Shown here: one piece after another, positions 23,151-30,080 of the stretch
Layout of the letters: every line of letters starts with the position of its first letter
Position numbering within the stretch: position 1 is the first letter of the stretch
Origin: Actinomadura harenae
GTDB lineage: Bacteria; Actinomycetota; Actinomycetes; Streptosporangiales; Streptosporangiaceae
Length of the DNA stretch: 33,858 nt
Assembly (NCBI RefSeq): GCF_003696215.1
Contig: NZ_RFFG01000086.1
Location: forward strand, 1-33,858
Direction: 5' to 3'
Notes under the pieces: generated by a model
Database searches by the model: none
What the model was told of the DNA's origin: nothing
The model's input: the letters and a program-made list of their open reading frames with translations, nothing else
Program-made: the position numbers and the translations under genes

Positions 23151-24002
23151 ATGTCCACCTTGCGGCCCTCGGACGCTGCGAAGAAGGCGTTCGGCGTCCG
23201 TCTACGTGATCTCCGGCTCGACGCGAGTCTGTCCGGGGTGGCACTGGCCAAGCGGTGCGGCTGGCACAAGACCAAGATTTCGAAGATCGAGCACGGAAAG
23301 CAGACACCGTCCGAGCCGGACATCAGAGCGTGGGCCACAGCGTGTGATGCCCAGGGGCAGATACCCGAGCTGGTCGCCGCGCACCGAGATGTCGAGCAGA
23401 TGTGGCTGGAGTACCGGCGTGAACTTCGGGCCGGTCAGAAGCACATCCAGCTCCGCAGCATGGCGCTGTACGAGCAGACCAAGCTTCTCCGTGCGTATGA
23501 GGCCCTGTTCATCCCCGGCTTCCTTCAGACGTTCGAGTACTCCGTGGCCCAATTTTCGATCCACGCCCAGCTGCACGGGCTACCACTCGAGGACGTCGAA
23601 CAGGCAGCTCGGAACCGGCTCGCGCGGCAGCGCCTGCTCGGAACGGGAACCAACGCGTTCTCGTTCGTCCTGGAAGCCTCGGCCCTCCACAATAACATCG
23701 GAGGCGCCGAAGTCATGAGCGGTCAGTTCGACCGGCTGCTCGAGATCTCCGCGATGCCCTATGTGTCGATCGGGATCATCCCCCTCGGGCACCGACGGAC
23801 GCTCTACCCGGGCGAGGCGTTCTACCTGTTCGACGAGCAGCACGTCAGACAGGAGTTCTGGACCGGATTGCTCAGGTCATCCCGTCCCGAGGACATCGCC
23901 TACTTCGTCCGTGCCTTCGCCGCCCTCCGCGCCCAGGCCGTCCACGGAGAGGCTGCGCACGCGGAGATCGAATCAGCCCGCAGACGTCTCCGAGGAACCT
24001 GA
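23151..24002 (+). CDS. XRE-family regulator with DUF5753 (WhiJ-like)
   Basis: A 283-aa DNA-binding protein. Residues about 12-70 form the helix-turn-helix (VRLRDLRLDASLSGVALAK, then WHKTKISKIEHGKQTPS as recognition region). The rest is the DUF5753 ligand/partner domain (ALFIPGFLQTFEYS, NRLARQRLL, IGIIPLGH, ending with Arg-rich RRRLRG). Such proteins, named after Streptomyces WhiJ, occur as many paralogues beside DUF397 genes and influence development or antibiotic production. Here it follows DUF6879 and precedes a DUF397 gene. What it binds is unknown. ATG 23151 lies 6 bp after the previous stop. Confidence 0.92.
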   Translation: MSTLRPSDAAKKAFGVRLRDLRLDASLSGVALAKRCGWHKTKISKIEHGKQTPSEPDIRAWATACDAQGQIPELVAAHRDVEQMWLEYRRELRAGQKHIQLRSMALYEQTKLLRAYEALFIPGFLQTFEYSVAQFSIHAQLHGLPLEDVEQAARNRLARQRLLGTGTNAFSFVLEASALHNNIGGAEVMSGQFDRLLEISAMPYVSIGIIPLGHRRTLYPGEAFYLFDEQHVRQEFWTGLLRSSRPEDIAYFVRAFAALRAQAVHGEAAHAEIESARRRLRGT

Positions 24003-24036
24003 AGCAACTCCCTGGCCTCGCTCGACGGTCCGCTTC

Positions 24037-24042
24037 TAGCGT
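24037..24042 (+). promoter_or_regulatory. -10-like element before a mini-ORF
   Basis: TAGCGT lies 7 nt before ATG 24050, the same arrangement as at the leaderless genes of this window. Confidence 0.45.
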
Positions 24043-24049
24043 CGTGGAC

Positions 24050-24124
24050 ATGAGCTTCGACGAACTCGGCAGCGGGGGGCACGGACCCCCCGCGCACGGC
24101 GGCATGCGCCCCTGCCCGTCCTGA
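24050..24124 (+). CDS. Possible 24-residue leaderless peptide in the XRE-DUF397 spacer
   Basis: A short ORF, MSFDELGSGGHGPPAHGG followed by MRPCPS, in the 292-bp spacer between the XRE and DUF397 genes. It is supported mainly by the TAGCGT element 7 nt upstream. A strong GC hairpin (24072-24093) falls inside it, so it may be a leader-type ORF controlling read-through to DUF397, or chance. I do not recognise the peptide. Confidence 0.3.
   Translation: MSFDELGSGGHGPPAHGGMRPCPS
24072..24093 (+). terminator. GC hairpin after the XRE gene (terminator or attenuator)
   Basis: A perfect 8-bp stem GCGGGGGG / CCCCCCGC with the 6-nt loop CACGGA, 70 bp after the XRE stop. No T-run follows. Confidence 0.55.
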
Positions 24125-24294
24125 ACGACGCGGCCTGAACTCGAGGCCCCGATGGGCTCCCGTCGGCTCAACCGTCACCGAATCCTTTACCGGGCGGACG
24201 CGCGTCAACGGCATAGGGCTTGTGGTCCAGATCGTCAGCTCGCAGATCTCCAGGCGCGGCAACCGGCCGAGCCGAGCAGGCTCTAGGAGGAGTC

Positions 24295-24507
24295 ATGGTT
24301 GAGAAGTGGGACGCCCAGTCTTGGCGCAAGTCCAGTCACAGTCCCGGCTGGGACGACTGTGTGGAGATGGCGGGTGCGGCGAGTGTCGTCGGCGTCCGCG
24401 ACTCGAAGGACTCGGGCGGTCCGGTTCTGGAGTTCTCGAGGCGCGAGACCGCCGAACTGCTGAACCATGTCCGCGCTGTGGTGGACGGCTCCGCGGTCAG
24501 GGCATGA
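24295..24507 (+). CDS. DUF397 small protein
   Basis: A 70-aa DUF397 protein with the family signatures WRKSSHS, DDCVEMA, VVGVRDSKD and GPVLEF. DUF397 proteins are short partners of WhiJ-like XRE regulators; their biochemical role is not established. AGGAGG lies 4 nt before ATG 24295. The TGA overlaps the next start (ATGA). Spaced 292 bp from the XRE gene, with a hairpin in between, so it may have its own promoter. Confidence 0.92.
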   Translation: MVEKWDAQSWRKSSHSPGWDDCVEMAGAASVVGVRDSKDSGGPVLEFSRRETAELLNHVRAVVDGSAVRA

Positions 24508-24764
24508 CCCGTCCGTGGCGCTGCTATGCCTGGCAGGGGGCAGTCAACACGGTTCGTCCGAACGCTGAGTCGGGCGAAGTCTGGACCAGCCCAGAGGGAG
24601 CCGTGGAGTTTCTGCGCGAGGCTCTGTCAGCTCATGGCCACTACTCCAAAAGGACTCTCGTCGCCGCACTCGCCGACCTCCGTCGGGGCGAGTCGGTGAC
24701 CTTGCACCGAGCCCTCACCAGCGACGACGTCCTTCACCTGGAAGTCGTTCCGGAGAGCGCCTGA
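24504..24764 (+). CDS. Hypothetical 86-aa protein coupled to DUF397
   Basis: An 86-aa protein I do not recognise, starting at an ATGA overlap with the DUF397 stop. Sequence: aromatic N-terminus (RPWRCYAWQGAVNTV), a helix VEFLREALSAHG, then a second helix VAALADLRRGESVTLHRAL and a hydrophobic end LHLEVVPE. No signal or membrane helix. It ends 6 bp before a strong terminator, so it is the last gene of the module. A small regulator-associated protein is the only inference context allows. Confidence 0.65.
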   Translation: MTRPWRCYAWQGAVNTVRPNAESGEVWTSPEGAVEFLREALSAHGHYSKRTLVAALADLRRGESVTLHRALTSDDVLHLEVVPESA

Positions 24765-24770
24765 CGCTCG

Positions 24771-24808
24771 CCGTCGGGCCCCGTCACGTCCGCGACGGGG
24801 CCCGACGG
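24771..24808. terminator. Strong terminator hairpin between the two XRE/DUF397 modules
   Basis: A perfect 15-bp stem (24771-24785 with 24794-24808) and 8-nt loop. Being symmetrical, it may stop transcription from both sides; the leftward DUF397 operon ends at 24912. Nothing else is seen in 24809-24911. Confidence 0.85.
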
Positions 24809-24911
24809 TCACCTGAATGGCGAGTTCGCCTTGGGGACCAGAACCCTCGGACGCCCCACACAGCGAGGCCCGGTCCGCAGGCCGAGGCTCGCACGTCACG
24901 TCGCCGGAAGC

Positions 24912-25097
24912 TCAGCGCGTCGCGTCGTCCCGCTTCAGGTGTTCTACAAGAACCCCGAAGCTTGTCGTATCAAGGAGCAGGTGACCAGCGAGACGGGTCT
25001 TGGAGTCGCGCACGCCGATCGTCCGGTGGACACGCGCGAGCTCTACGCAGTCCTCTTGACCCGAGCTGGCGCTGTAGCTGGATTTACGCCAGATCAC
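24912..25097 (-). CDS. DUF397 small protein, second of a tandem pair
   Basis: A 61-aa DUF397 protein: IWRKSSYSA, EDCVELA, IGVRDSK and a late FGVLVEHLK. GTG 25097 has AAGGAG 6 nt upstream. It lies 10 bp after the first DUF397 gene and diverges clearly from it in sequence, so it is an old duplication or separate acquisition. Last gene of the leftward XRE operon. Confidence 0.92.
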   Translation of the reverse strand: MIWRKSSYSASSGQEDCVELARVHRTIGVRDSKTRLAGHLLLDTTSFGVLVEHLKRDDATR

Positions 25098-25107
25098 AGG
25101 AGTCTCC

Positions 25108-25296
25108 TTACCTCACCTGCTTCACACACTCCACAAGCGACGCAAAGCCCACTCCCGGAAGCACCAGGTGACCTGACTGAGGAGACTTGCTGTCTCTGAT
25201 CCCAACCACATTTCCCAGGTCAGCGACCTCAACGCACTGGCCGTGGTCATCGCCGCTGCGACTGGACTTACGCCAAACCGGGGCTGACTTGGTCAT
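25108..25296 (-). CDS. DUF397 small protein, first of a tandem pair
   Basis: A 62-aa DUF397 protein: VWRKSSRSG, GQCVEVAD, VVGIRDSKS, GHLVLP and FASLVECVK. Its ATG overlaps the TGA of the XRE gene (ATGA, 25293-25296), the standard coupling for these pairs. It is presumed to act with the XRE protein just upstream. Confidence 0.92.
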   Translation of the reverse strand: MTKSAPVWRKSSRSGDDHGQCVEVADLGNVVGIRDSKSPQSGHLVLPGVGFASLVECVKQVR

Positions 25297-26126
25297 AGCG
25301 TCTCCCGAATGTCTCTGATCATGCGTGCCGACTCCACCACCGAGGAAGCCGAAGCTCTGATCAGATCATGCACGTCATGGAGTTCGCCGACAACCTCTCG
25401 CTGATGCAGAAACTGGCCCGTCCCGCGTACGGCGCCCTCCATATATGCGACATCGTCCGTACAGGCGCCGAAGGAGATCAGCGTGAAGCCAACCTTCAGA
25501 CCGGGGTAGGCGCCTGTCACGCTCGGGACGATCTGAAGGGTGATGTTGGGGCGCTCAAGGAGTGCCTCCAGATGAAGGAGTTGCGTCTTGAGCACGACCT
25601 CTCCACCGACCGGACGACGGAGCGTCCCCTCGTCCATGACCGCAAATATGAGCGGAGCAGAAGCAGAATCGAGAATTTCCTGCCTGCGGCGACGCTCCTC
25701 CCAGACCTCGTCCACAGCGTCTGGACGGATACCTGCAAGCACGATGGCCCGCGTGTACTCCTCAACCTGGAAGAGCCCCGTGATCAGCGCAGGCTCATAG
25801 ATCCGGAGGTGTGACGCTTCGGCCTCGCTCTGCGCAAGGCTTCGGGCGGACTCGGGCAGTTTCTCTGCATGCTCCTTGCGGACCAGCGGAGCATGACTCT
25901 CGAAGTAGTCGCCGCCGTCGAGTACCTGGTCGAGGAGCTTGCCCGTTCCGTTGCCCGGGGACTGCTTGCCGAGTTCGAGCTTGGAGACGCCGTCCTTGGT
26001 CTCGCCTATGTGCCTGCCGAGTTCGGTCTGTGACCAGCCGCGACTTTCCCGCAAAGTCCGGATTTTCTTCCCATAGCACAAGGTGAGCGACTCGGTCGGA
26101 TCGATGGGCTTTCCCGGGCGTCCCAT
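25293..26126 (-). CDS. XRE-family regulator with DUF5753 (WhiJ-like), second copy
   Basis: A 277-aa regulator. The helix-turn-helix is near residues 18-75 (GKKIRTLRESRGWSQTELG, then ETKDGVSKLELGKQSPG). DUF5753 landmarks follow: IYEPALITGLFQVEEYTRA, WEERRRRQEIL, MDEGTLRRPVGG and VAYMEGA. It is much closer to the standard DUF5753 form than the copy at 23151, so the two are not recent duplicates. ATG 26126 is chosen over the long upstream extension because GGAGG lies 4 nt before it and an inverted repeat sits in the upstream DNA. Two DUF397 genes follow. Confidence 0.93.
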   Translation of the reverse strand: MGRPGKPIDPTESLTLCYGKKIRTLRESRGWSQTELGRHIGETKDGVSKLELGKQSPGNGTGKLLDQVLDGGDYFESHAPLVRKEHAEKLPESARSLAQSEAEASHLRIYEPALITGLFQVEEYTRAIVLAGIRPDAVDEVWEERRRRQEILDSASAPLIFAVMDEGTLRRPVGGEVVLKTQLLHLEALLERPNITLQIVPSVTGAYPGLKVGFTLISFGACTDDVAYMEGAVRGTGQFLHQREVVGELHDVHDLIRASASSVVESARMIRDIRETL

Positions 26127-26138
26127 GTCGCCTCCGCG

Positions 26139-26165
26139 TTTTAGTCGAACTTCATCCGACGAAAA
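26139..26165. promoter_or_regulatory. Candidate operator upstream of the second XRE gene
   Basis: TTTTAGTCG (26139-26147) and CGACGAAAA (26157-26165) form an inverted repeat with one mismatch and a 9-bp centre. It lies 13 bp before the XRE ATG, in the 118-bp spacer shared with the divergent three-gene operon, where an autoregulator would bind. Confidence 0.45.
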
Positions 26166-26244
26166 AGACCTCTGGCTCAAGGTAGCCCGACGCGAGCACG
26201 CTGGAGCGACGAACCGAACAGATGAATCCATTCGAAGGAGATCA

Positions 26245-26580
26245 ATGTTCGCCGACAAGATCCAGCAGTCCGCGAGGGGCATGAACCGTCCGTTGCCGTC
26301 GAATCAGCGGCGGGCTTTTCTGGAGGTGCTGCATCAGGTGATCAAGGAGACGCGACCGGGTGTGAAATCCACTCTGGTTTTGCGGGCGGGATGTCAGGTT
26401 CTGTTCGTCTTCGACGCCGCCGATCCCGGACGGAGCGGGGAAGTCGGGTGCGACTTCGACCGTGCCTCCGGCTGGGCCTTCACGTGGGTCGCGGACGGGA
26501 GCATCCTCGGCCGCGTCCAGGACGTCCACGCCGTCGCCGCCGCCATCGCAGCTCGGACGTCCGGCTGGGGGCGGCGATGA
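26245..26580 (+). CDS. Hypothetical protein A of a three-gene operon divergent from XRE
   Basis: A 111-aa protein. An N-terminal helix (FLEVLHQVIKE) leads to STLVLRAGCQVLFVFDAADP, EVGCDF and FTWVADGSILGRVQDVHAVAAAIA. The ending resembles a small actinobacterial domain pattern, aromatic-x-Trp ... Ile ... AA-x-x-I, also seen in the next protein. No signal peptide. AAGGAG is 5 nt upstream of ATG 26245, and the stop overlaps the next start. Function unknown; probably a target of the divergent XRE regulator (inference). Confidence 0.75.
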   Translation: MFADKIQQSARGMNRPLPSNQRRAFLEVLHQVIKETRPGVKSTLVLRAGCQVLFVFDAADPGRSGEVGCDFDRASGWAFTWVADGSILGRVQDVHAVAAAIAARTSGWGRR

Positions 26581-27011
26581 CGAGCGGACGGGTCGACGAC
26601 GCGTCGCTGCGGCTCGCCGCCGAGATCGTCCGGGCCGCCTATGAGGAGGGCATGCGTCGGCACGGGATGCTGGGCAGCACCATCGCGGTCATCTCGTCCT
26701 ACGCGCAGAAGAACCTCACTGATCTCGACGCCGTGGCCGGGCCCGATCCCGACCTCGTCGAGCTGGAGGAACTGCGCGACGCGATCCTGTCCGTCGCACC
26801 GCATATCAAGACCGGCTTTCGGCACGGCCCGGACGCGCGGCTGCTTCTGCACGTCAACAACCCCGACGTCGGCGGACGCTTCTGCGAGGACATCAGCGTG
26901 CGGAACGTTCCTCACTACCTCTGGTCGTGGGGCGACACGATCGCGCCCGCCGCCGCACCGTCCATCGCCGCCCGTCGCATCGTCCACGTCCTCGCCACGA
27001 ACAGGCTCTGA
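26577..27011 (+). CDS. Hypothetical protein B of the three-gene operon
   Basis: A 144-aa protein beginning at an ATGA overlap. The N-terminus is helical (LAAEIVRAAYEEGMRRHG). The second half reads LLLHVNNPDV, CEDISV and HYLWSWGDTIAPAAAPSIAA, then RRIVHVLA. This half lines up by eye with the C-terminal half of protein A, suggesting the two share a domain. No catalytic motif, signal or membrane helix is visible. Confidence 0.75.
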   Translation: MTSGRVDDASLRLAAEIVRAAYEEGMRRHGMLGSTIAVISSYAQKNLTDLDAVAGPDPDLVELEELRDAILSVAPHIKTGFRHGPDARLLLHVNNPDVGGRFCEDISVRNVPHYLWSWGDTIAPAAAPSIAARRIVHVLATNRL

Positions 27012-27033
27012 CCGAGGCTCGCGAAAGGACCGT

Positions 27034-27321
27034 ATGAACCCCGCACTGTTCTGGGCCCTGGCCTGCGTCGCGCTGATCGGCATCGCCGTCCTCGGCGAGC
27101 TCGTCGGCCGTAACCGCGCCCGCCTCGCCAGGGACGACACTCGGACTCGATGCCTCGAGATCCAGATCGAGACCCTCCGCTCCGAGACGCGGGCCGGCCT
27201 CAGATCCCTGGACGCCGCGCTCAGCGCCAAGGCCGAGATGCGGCACGCGGAGATCCTGGCGGCACTCCCGTCACGGCCCGGCCGTCTCCGGCACCCGGAC
27301 GACCCGCTGCTCGGAGCTTAG
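27034..27321 (+). CDS. Small membrane-anchored coiled-coil protein C
   Basis: A 95-aa protein with one N-terminal membrane helix (about residues 4-24, ALFWALACVALIGIAVLGEL). A charged helical region with heptad-like spacing follows (ETLRSETRAGLRSLDAALSA), predicted cytoplasmic by the positive residues after the helix. AAAGGA lies just upstream of ATG 27034, and the gene is 22 bp after protein B. It may anchor a complex of the operon's products to the membrane (inference). Confidence 0.75.
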   Translation: MNPALFWALACVALIGIAVLGELVGRNRARLARDDTRTRCLEIQIETLRSETRAGLRSLDAALSAKAEMRHAEILAALPSRPGRLRHPDDPLLGA

Positions 27322-27343
27322 GACGTCGTCCTGTGAACGGCGC

Positions 27344-27706
27344 TCAGTTCTCGTCGTCCCACGACTTCGACTGCGCTTCGTAGGCGCGGTCGAGGATGGC
27401 TGGGAACTCCAGCTCGATGACGTCCAACCACGCGTCGATGCGCTCAGGTGACGTCCTGATGGCCGTGATCAGCGCCTCGACCGCCGCCAGCTTCCGCTCA
27501 CCGACATGCGTTCGCAGCTCCTCCGGCGAGACCTCGGTGTACGACATCGACAACTGCCACCAGAACCGCATGAGGTAGCGGCATTCCTCCTGCCGCCGGT
27601 CATCGGCCAGGCACGAGTGAATCACCGCTCGCATACGGGTGAGCTGCTCCTTGTCCCGAAAACCGGACGCGAGGTCTGTCAACGACACACCGGCCATCGT
27701 AGACAT
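27344..27706 (-). CDS. Hypothetical helical protein
   Basis: A 120-aa protein I do not recognise, rich in charged helices: DKEQLTRMRAVIHSCLADDR, RYLMRFWWQLSMSYTEVS, KLAAVEALITAIRT and DAWLDVIELEFPAILDRAYE. No signal or membrane segment. ATG 27706 has GAGG 6 nt upstream; ATG 27697 is an alternative. It converges on the three-gene operon and lies 81 bp downstream of the secreted Cys-rich gene. Confidence 0.65.
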   Translation of the reverse strand: MSTMAGVSLTDLASGFRDKEQLTRMRAVIHSCLADDRRQEECRYLMRFWWQLSMSYTEVSPEELRTHVGERKLAAVEALITAIRTSPERIDAWLDVIELEFPAILDRAYEAQSKSWDDEN

Positions 27707-27787
27707 CACGAACCTCGTTGCACCGTGGGTCGGAGACGAACGCGGTCGGGCCCGGCGGCTGGGCGCCACCGGGCCCGGCTCCGGGTC

Positions 27788-28402
27788 TCAGTGGAAGTAC
27801 ACGCAGCTGGTGCCGTCCACCCGGTCGGGCACCTGGGCCGTGCCGGCGCTGCATTCGATGTCGCTGTTCGGGTCGTTGGAGCGGTCGCGGGAGATGACGA
27901 TGAAGTGGCCGGTGTCGCCGCTGTCGGGCGCGCCGTTGATACTGCGGCAGTTGCCCGTCCCGGCGGCCGTCATCGGGAAGCCGGCGCCGGCAGCGGTGTC
28001 GCATTCGTGGGCGGGCTCGTGTTTCCAGGGCTCCGTCACCTCGCTCGCGGGGCAGGACGTCCCCGAAACGCTGTGCGGCATGGAGGCCCGTCCCGACCTT
28101 CCGTCGGCCTCGGTGGGGACGCAGCGGACGTCGTGGATGTTGTCGTTGTTGTCGGGCTGTTTCTCGTCCGGCCTCCAGTGGATGAAGAAGACCCCGTGGA
28201 CGGGTCCCTTCTCCGGGGCACCGTTGAGGGCCACGCAGTGGCCTTTGCCCTTGGCGGGAGTGCCCGAGAAGATGTCACCGGGCTGGTCGATTCCGTCGCA
28301 CGTGTAGGTCGGAGCGCCGGTCCCGGGTCCCTCGATGACGGTCTGCGGATCGGGTTCCGCGAACGCGGGCCGGATGTTGACCAGGGCCGCGGCGGCCGCC
28401 AC
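27788..28402 (-). CDS. Secreted eight-cysteine protein with two internal repeats; start region may be frameshifted
   Basis: The mature protein has eight Cys in two tandem units. Unit 1 runs from YTCDG to VSGTSC and unit 2 from HECDT to VDGTSC. Each shows Cys, then GxGxC, an NGAP motif, a hydrophobic F-I-x strand, a fourth Cys and the GTSC end. That suggests two disulfides per unit (the GTSC Cys of unit 1 and the first Cys of unit 2 are close). The in-frame start GTG 28402 gives a short export signal ending PAFA. However, the hydrophobic segment continues upstream in frame (VIAWTVV) with no start codon, and a better ATG (28427) is one base out of frame. A 1-nt indel is suspected. Function unknown. 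Confidence 0.7.
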   Translation of the reverse strand: MAAAAALVNIRPAFAEPDPQTVIEGPGTGAPTYTCDGIDQPGDIFSGTPAKGKGHCVALNGAPEKGPVHGVFFIHWRPDEKQPDNNDNIHDVRCVPTEADGRSGRASMPHSVSGTSCPASEVTEPWKHEPAHECDTAAGAGFPMTAAGTGNCRSINGAPDSGDTGHFIVISRDRSNDPNSDIECSAGTAQVPDRVDGTSCVYFH

Positions 28403-28517
28403 GACGGTCCACGCGATGACGTGACATCGCCTTGCTGACCTGACCTTTCTCCTCTGCGCGGTTCGTCTCAGCCCGTCGCGGATGACGCCGACCAGGACCG
28501 CCGACCCCGGGGCCGCA

Positions 28518-28982
28518 TCAGCCTGCGGCCCGGGTGACCAGGTCGGTGATCCGGGCCTCGGTCTCGGGGGTCAGGCCGACCAGCGCGAACGCCGTCGGCC
28601 ACATCTCGCCGTCGTCCAGGGACGCGACGTCGTTGAAGCCCAGGGTCGCGTACCGCGCCTTGAACTTGTCGGCGGCCTGGAAGAAGCAGAGCACCTTCCC
28701 GTCCTTGGCGTAGGCGGGCATGCCGTACCAGGTCCGGGGCTCGAGCGACGGCGCCACGTCCTTGACGATCCGGTGCAGCCGCTCCGCGAGGACGCGGTCC
28801 TCGTCCGGCATCTCGGCGATCTTCTCCAGGACGTCGCGCTCCGCCTCGGCCGCCTTCTCGGCCGCCTTCAGCTCCCGCGCGTTCCGCCGCTCCTCCTTCC
28901 GGAGCTCCGCCGCGTGCTCCCTCATCGCGGCCCGCTCCTCGGCCGAGAACCCGTCCCGCGCCCCGCCCCCACCAGCACCCAC
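28518..28982 (-). CDS. DUF1801-type (YdhG-like) protein
   Basis: A 154-aa protein. The N-terminal third is a charged helix rich in Glu/Lys/Arg (HAAELRKEERRNARELKAA). The remainder is the small DUF1801 alpha/beta fold: SLEPRTWYGMPAYAKDGKV, LCFFQAADKFKARYATLGF, DDGEMWPTAFALVGL. Relatives are annotated as iron chaperones or as unknown; no function is shown here. GTG 28982 has GGAGG 5 nt upstream; ATG at residue 23 is a less likely start. Divergent from the aldo/keto reductase gene across 141 bp. Confidence 0.85.
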   Translation of the reverse strand: MGAGGGGARDGFSAEERAAMREHAAELRKEERRNARELKAAEKAAEAERDVLEKIAEMPDEDRVLAERLHRIVKDVAPSLEPRTWYGMPAYAKDGKVLCFFQAADKFKARYATLGFNDVASLDDGEMWPTAFALVGLTPETEARITDLVTRAAG

Positions 28983-29123
28983 GCCGACCTCCAGAAACGA
29001 TCTTGCCCGGGACCCTACCCCCGCCGGTCGGGACGATCCCGGCCGCGCGCGTATCGAGGTGGAGGTTTCGCGTGGGGGCGAAGGCCTTGGGGTTCGCGTG
29101 GCGGAGACGGGAGGGTTCCGGGC

Positions 29124-30032
29124 ATGACGACTGAGGTGATCGACGCGGTGGGGACCTGGACGCTCGGGGACCTGGAGGTCCGGCGGATCGGATTCGGGAC
29201 GATGCGGCTGCCCCAGACGGGGAAGGCACTGATCCCGGACGCGGTGCCGCGTGATCGGCGGCAGGCGGTCGCGGTGCTGCGGCGGGCCGTGGAGCTCGGG
29301 GTCGACCACTTCGACACGGCCGCGTTCTACTTCTCGCCGCTGCTGTCGGCGAACGAGCTCGTCAACAGCGTCCTGGCGCCCTACCGGGACGATCTGGTCA
29401 TCGCGACCAAGGTCGGCCCCGCGCGGGACGCCGTCGGCGCGTTCGCGACGCACGCCATGACGCCCGAGGCGCTGCGCGGGCAGGTGGAGGAGAACCTGCG
29501 CCAGCTGGGGACCGACCACCTTGATGTTGTAAACCTGAGGATTGTCCGGGATGACCAGTTCGCCGAGCGGTTCGGGGCACTGGCCGAGATGCGCAGGGCC
29601 GGGCTCATCCGGCACCTCGGGCTGTCCAACGTGCGGCCGGACCACCTGGAGACCGCGCGGGCGATCGCGCCGGTCGTCTGCGTGCAGAACCCGTTCGGGT
29701 TCGGCGCGTTCGCCGAGCAGCGGGAGATGCTGCGCCTGTGCGGCGAGCTGGGGATCGCGTTCGTGCCGTTCTACTCCCTCGCCGGGACGCGGCGGGAGGC
29801 CGGGGCCGTCGAAGGCGAGGACAGTCCGGAGCTGCTGGCCGTCGCGCGGGCGCACGAGGCGACCCCGGCGCAGATCCGCCTCGCCTGGACGCTCCACCAG
29901 GGCGCGCACGTCCTCGCGATCCCGGGCACCGGAGACCTCCAGCACCTGGCCGAGAACGTCGCGGCGGGAGGCATCCGCCTCACCGGCGACGAGCTCCAGC
30001 TGCTCGACACCGCCGACCGCCAGGCCCTCTGA
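29124..30032 (+). CDS. Aldo/keto reductase
   Basis: A 302-aa NADPH-dependent TIM-barrel oxidoreductase: RIGFGTMRLP at the N-terminus, the catalytic Asp and Tyr in HFDTAAFYFSP, Lys in VIATKVG, GLSNVRPDHL and late IPGTGDLQHLAEN for the cofactor. The fourth tetrad residue, usually His in a DLxxxH strand, is Arg here (DVVNLRI). This is seen in a subgroup of actinobacterial members and suggests altered substrate handling. GGGAGGG lies 8 nt before ATG 29124. Substrate unknown. Confidence 0.92.
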   Translation: MTTEVIDAVGTWTLGDLEVRRIGFGTMRLPQTGKALIPDAVPRDRRQAVAVLRRAVELGVDHFDTAAFYFSPLLSANELVNSVLAPYRDDLVIATKVGPARDAVGAFATHAMTPEALRGQVEENLRQLGTDHLDVVNLRIVRDDQFAERFGALAEMRRAGLIRHLGLSNVRPDHLETARAIAPVVCVQNPFGFGAFAEQREMLRLCGELGIAFVPFYSLAGTRREAGAVEGEDSPELLAVARAHEATPAQIRLAWTLHQGAHVLAIPGTGDLQHLAENVAAGGIRLTGDELQLLDTADRQAL

Positions 30033-30052
30033 CCTGCAAGGTCACCCCGTGC

Positions 30053-30080
30053 AGGGCGTTCTCAAGGGTGAGGACGCCCT
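30053..30080 (+). terminator. Probable terminator of the aldo/keto reductase gene
   Basis: A 12-bp stem with one G-U pair (30053-30064 with 30069-30080) and the loop AGGG, 21 bp after the stop; no T-run. Confidence 0.65.

Noticed and set aside
24125..24294. Further small ORFs in the XRE-DUF397 spacer
   Set aside because: Short frames exist, but none has a ribosome site, -10 element or recognisable product.
24295..26126. Classical toxin-antitoxin system
   Set aside because: Small DUF397 genes beside XRE genes look similar in layout, but no toxin fold or nuclease motif is visible and the family is associated with developmental regulation.
22388..27321. Prophage or integrative element genes
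   Set aside because: XRE regulators suggested this, but there is no integrase, replication, portal, capsid or transfer gene, and DUF5753/DUF397 pairs are normal chromosomal regulators in actinobacteria.
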